From NCBI GenBank assembly GCA_030670605.1, contig DAOVBK010000099.1, positions 1-6,143 on the forward strand: 6,143 nucleotides of DNA. The letters are read 5' to 3'. Below, piece after piece: positions 5,285 to 6,143 of this stretch; within the stretch, counting starts at the first letter, position 1; each line of letters starts with the position of its first letter. The DNA is from Candidatus Stahliibacteriota bacterium. GTDB taxonomy: Bacteria > Hydrothermota > Tepidihabitantia > SM23-42. Both the position numbers and the translations under genes were made by a program. Below the pieces are notes generated by a model that did not search any database, was not told where the DNA came from, and saw nothing but the letters and a program-made list of their open reading frames with translations.

Positions 5285-5311
5285 TCCCGTCGCGCGCAAG
5301 CGCTATCGGGA
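5285..5311 (-). terminator. GC-rich hairpin just after first permease stop; possible terminator or REP-like element
   Basis: TCCCG (5285-5289) pairs with CGGGA (5307-5311); an inner GCGC/GCGC stem (5292-5295 with 5300-5303) is closed by a four-base loop that reads GCAA on the plus strand. It starts 7 nt beyond the permease stop codon at 5319-5321. It has the position and GC content of a terminator but no following T-tract, so attenuation or 3'-end stabilisation is as likely. Confidence 0.45.
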
Positions 5312-5318
5312 CTGTGTA

Positions 5319-6125
5319 TTAGTAATGTGCCAATGTCCCTCTTCTCTTTGTCCTTCTCTCAATTGCATTGAAAATGATAATTCCCAGGGGTATAATGGCA
5401 CAATCAATGCCCAACAGGAACAGACTATTTCTCCAGAAATCAAATTCTATGCCGAGTAGTATACCTCGTAATGCAATAAGTGCATAGGTCAAGGGAATGA
5501 AAACACTGACTGCGCGTGTCACCGGGTGAACTTCGACTGGGTATCGGATCGGCGAAAAAAGAAACAGAACGTATTCAAACAAATGCAGGACACCGTGCGC
5601 TTCCTTAATGAGCAACGTAACTGCTGCGGCAATAAATCCAACACCATAGAGACCAATGAGCAAAAGTATTAGGAAAAACAACATAGGAAGAATCTTTGCG
5701 AGTGTGATATCGAGCCCGAATATCAATACACAAATGAGTACTTGTGCAGTCACAAATACAGTTGAAAGGATTGAATTGTACAATCCTTTACCCAATAACA
5801 AAACAATCGGCTTTACTGGTGCTGAAAGAATCTGCTCGAGCGTTCCGTAGTACATCTCATTCCGTAGAGAATTTCCCATGCTCCATATTGCCGAAAACAT
5901 GTACGTGCTGAAAATCGCACCAATGAGCACATAGGGAATGTACTCACCGGTTCCTGCGAGATTACCAAATGCAGTGCTCTGCAGACCACCGATGAGTGCT
6001 TTACCCTGAAAAATCAGAGGGATCACCCACAGGAGTGGAGAAATAATCCAGAAGGCTATCTCAATTGGATAAGCAAGGAGAATCTTGAATTCCTTGCGCA
6101 GTTCCTGGCAAATAATGCGCGTCAT
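5319..6125 (-). CDS. ABC-2 type transporter permease (first of a pair)
   Basis: A 268-residue membrane protein with about six hydrophobic spans (roughly 21-40, 62-82, 114-137, 143-172, 182-198 with 204-222 partly re-entrant, 233-253). It fits the ABC-2 permease family, forming the membrane path of an ATP-driven exporter. Signature regions are NSLRNEMYYGTLEQILSAPV (85-104), IGLYGVGF (157-164), FSPIRYPVEVHP (190-201) and the C-terminus RTKRRGTLAHY. Each has a counterpart in the permease at 4157-4990 (YGLGVTVAG, VTPIAYPLAVMP, RYGRKKGILSSY), supporting origin by duplication and action as a heterodimer. No ATP-binding subunit is present; it would be expected upstream, past 6143. The ATG at 6125 has only a weak GGAT and no good Shine-Dalgarno; an in-frame or overlapping upstream gene cannot be judged from the 18 bases available. 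Two hairpins follow the stop. Substrate unknown. Confidence 0.92.
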   Translation of the reverse strand: MTRIICQELRKEFKILLAYPIEIAFWIISPLLWVIPLIFQGKALIGGLQSTAFGNLAGTGEYIPYVLIGAIFSTYMFSAIWSMGNSLRNEMYYGTLEQILSAPVKPIVLLLGKGLYNSILSTVFVTAQVLICVLIFGLDITLAKILPMLFFLILLLIGLYGVGFIAAAVTLLIKEAHGVLHLFEYVLFLFSPIRYPVEVHPVTRAVSVFIPLTYALIALRGILLGIEFDFWRNSLFLLGIDCAIIPLGIIIFNAIERRTKRRGTLAHY

Positions 6126-6143
6126 CTAACTATCCAGTATCCT
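6126..6143 (-). repeat. word-like sequence upstream of first permease, shared with 2628-2638
   Basis: The 11-mer TAACTATCCAG at 6127-6137 is identical to 2628-2638 in the convergent gap, and its context is again ATCC/TATCC-rich. This suggests the 8-bp word DNA continues past the right edge and reaches the permease start codon. The stretch is too short to be sure. Confidence 0.35.

Overview
The window looks like bacterial chromosome from an uncultured or poorly sampled lineage. The evidence is bacterial-type MnmG, consensus sigma-70-type promoters, a PutP-type symporter and ABC-2 permeases, with moderate GC and tight coding. No gene here fixes the phylum. The gap composition resembles what I remember of some uncultured candidate phyla, but I cannot place it. 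I see no phage, transposase, CRISPR, tRNA or rRNA signal.

Layout: (1) 1-1477, minus strand: the first 492 residues of mnmG, the tRNA-uridine modification enzyme, cut by the left window edge. (2) 1478-1780: a divergent gap holding two promoters that face outwards, with an imperfect inverted array of 8-bp words between them. (3) 1781-2356, plus: a small protein with a helical-looking N-terminal half, a Lys/Ala/Pro-rich linker and a C-terminal SEC-C zinc motif. (4) 2357-2701: a convergent gap made almost entirely of degenerate 7-, 8- and 9-bp periodic words, several of which reverse strand and form hairpins. (5) 2702-4138, minus: a PutP-type sodium/solute symporter. (6) 4157-4990, minus: an ABC-2 permease, 18 bp upstream of the symporter. 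(7) 4991-5318: another gap of periodic words, plus two strong hairpins. (8) 5319-6125, minus: a second, homologous ABC-2 permease. The matching ATPase is not in the window; it may lie beyond the right edge.

The two permeases share a YGTL(E/D)..(S/A)APV coupling region and an R(R/K)G.L..Y C-terminus, so they probably form the two membrane halves of one exporter. The symporter sits in a putative operon with the second permease and has its own strong Shine-Dalgarno. mnmG and the SEC-C gene instead have promoters whose -10 boxes end only 5-6 nt before the ATG and have no Shine-Dalgarno, which points to leaderless mRNAs.

The most unusual feature is in the gaps. Short words with fixed 7-, 8- or 9-bp period fill most of the non-coding DNA. 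The word differs from place to place, but the arrangement recurs: a run in one orientation, then an abrupt switch to the reverse complement, giving long imperfect palindromes. The clearest is the 59-bp palindrome at 2497-2555, centred on A2526. I know of no feature type that explains this.
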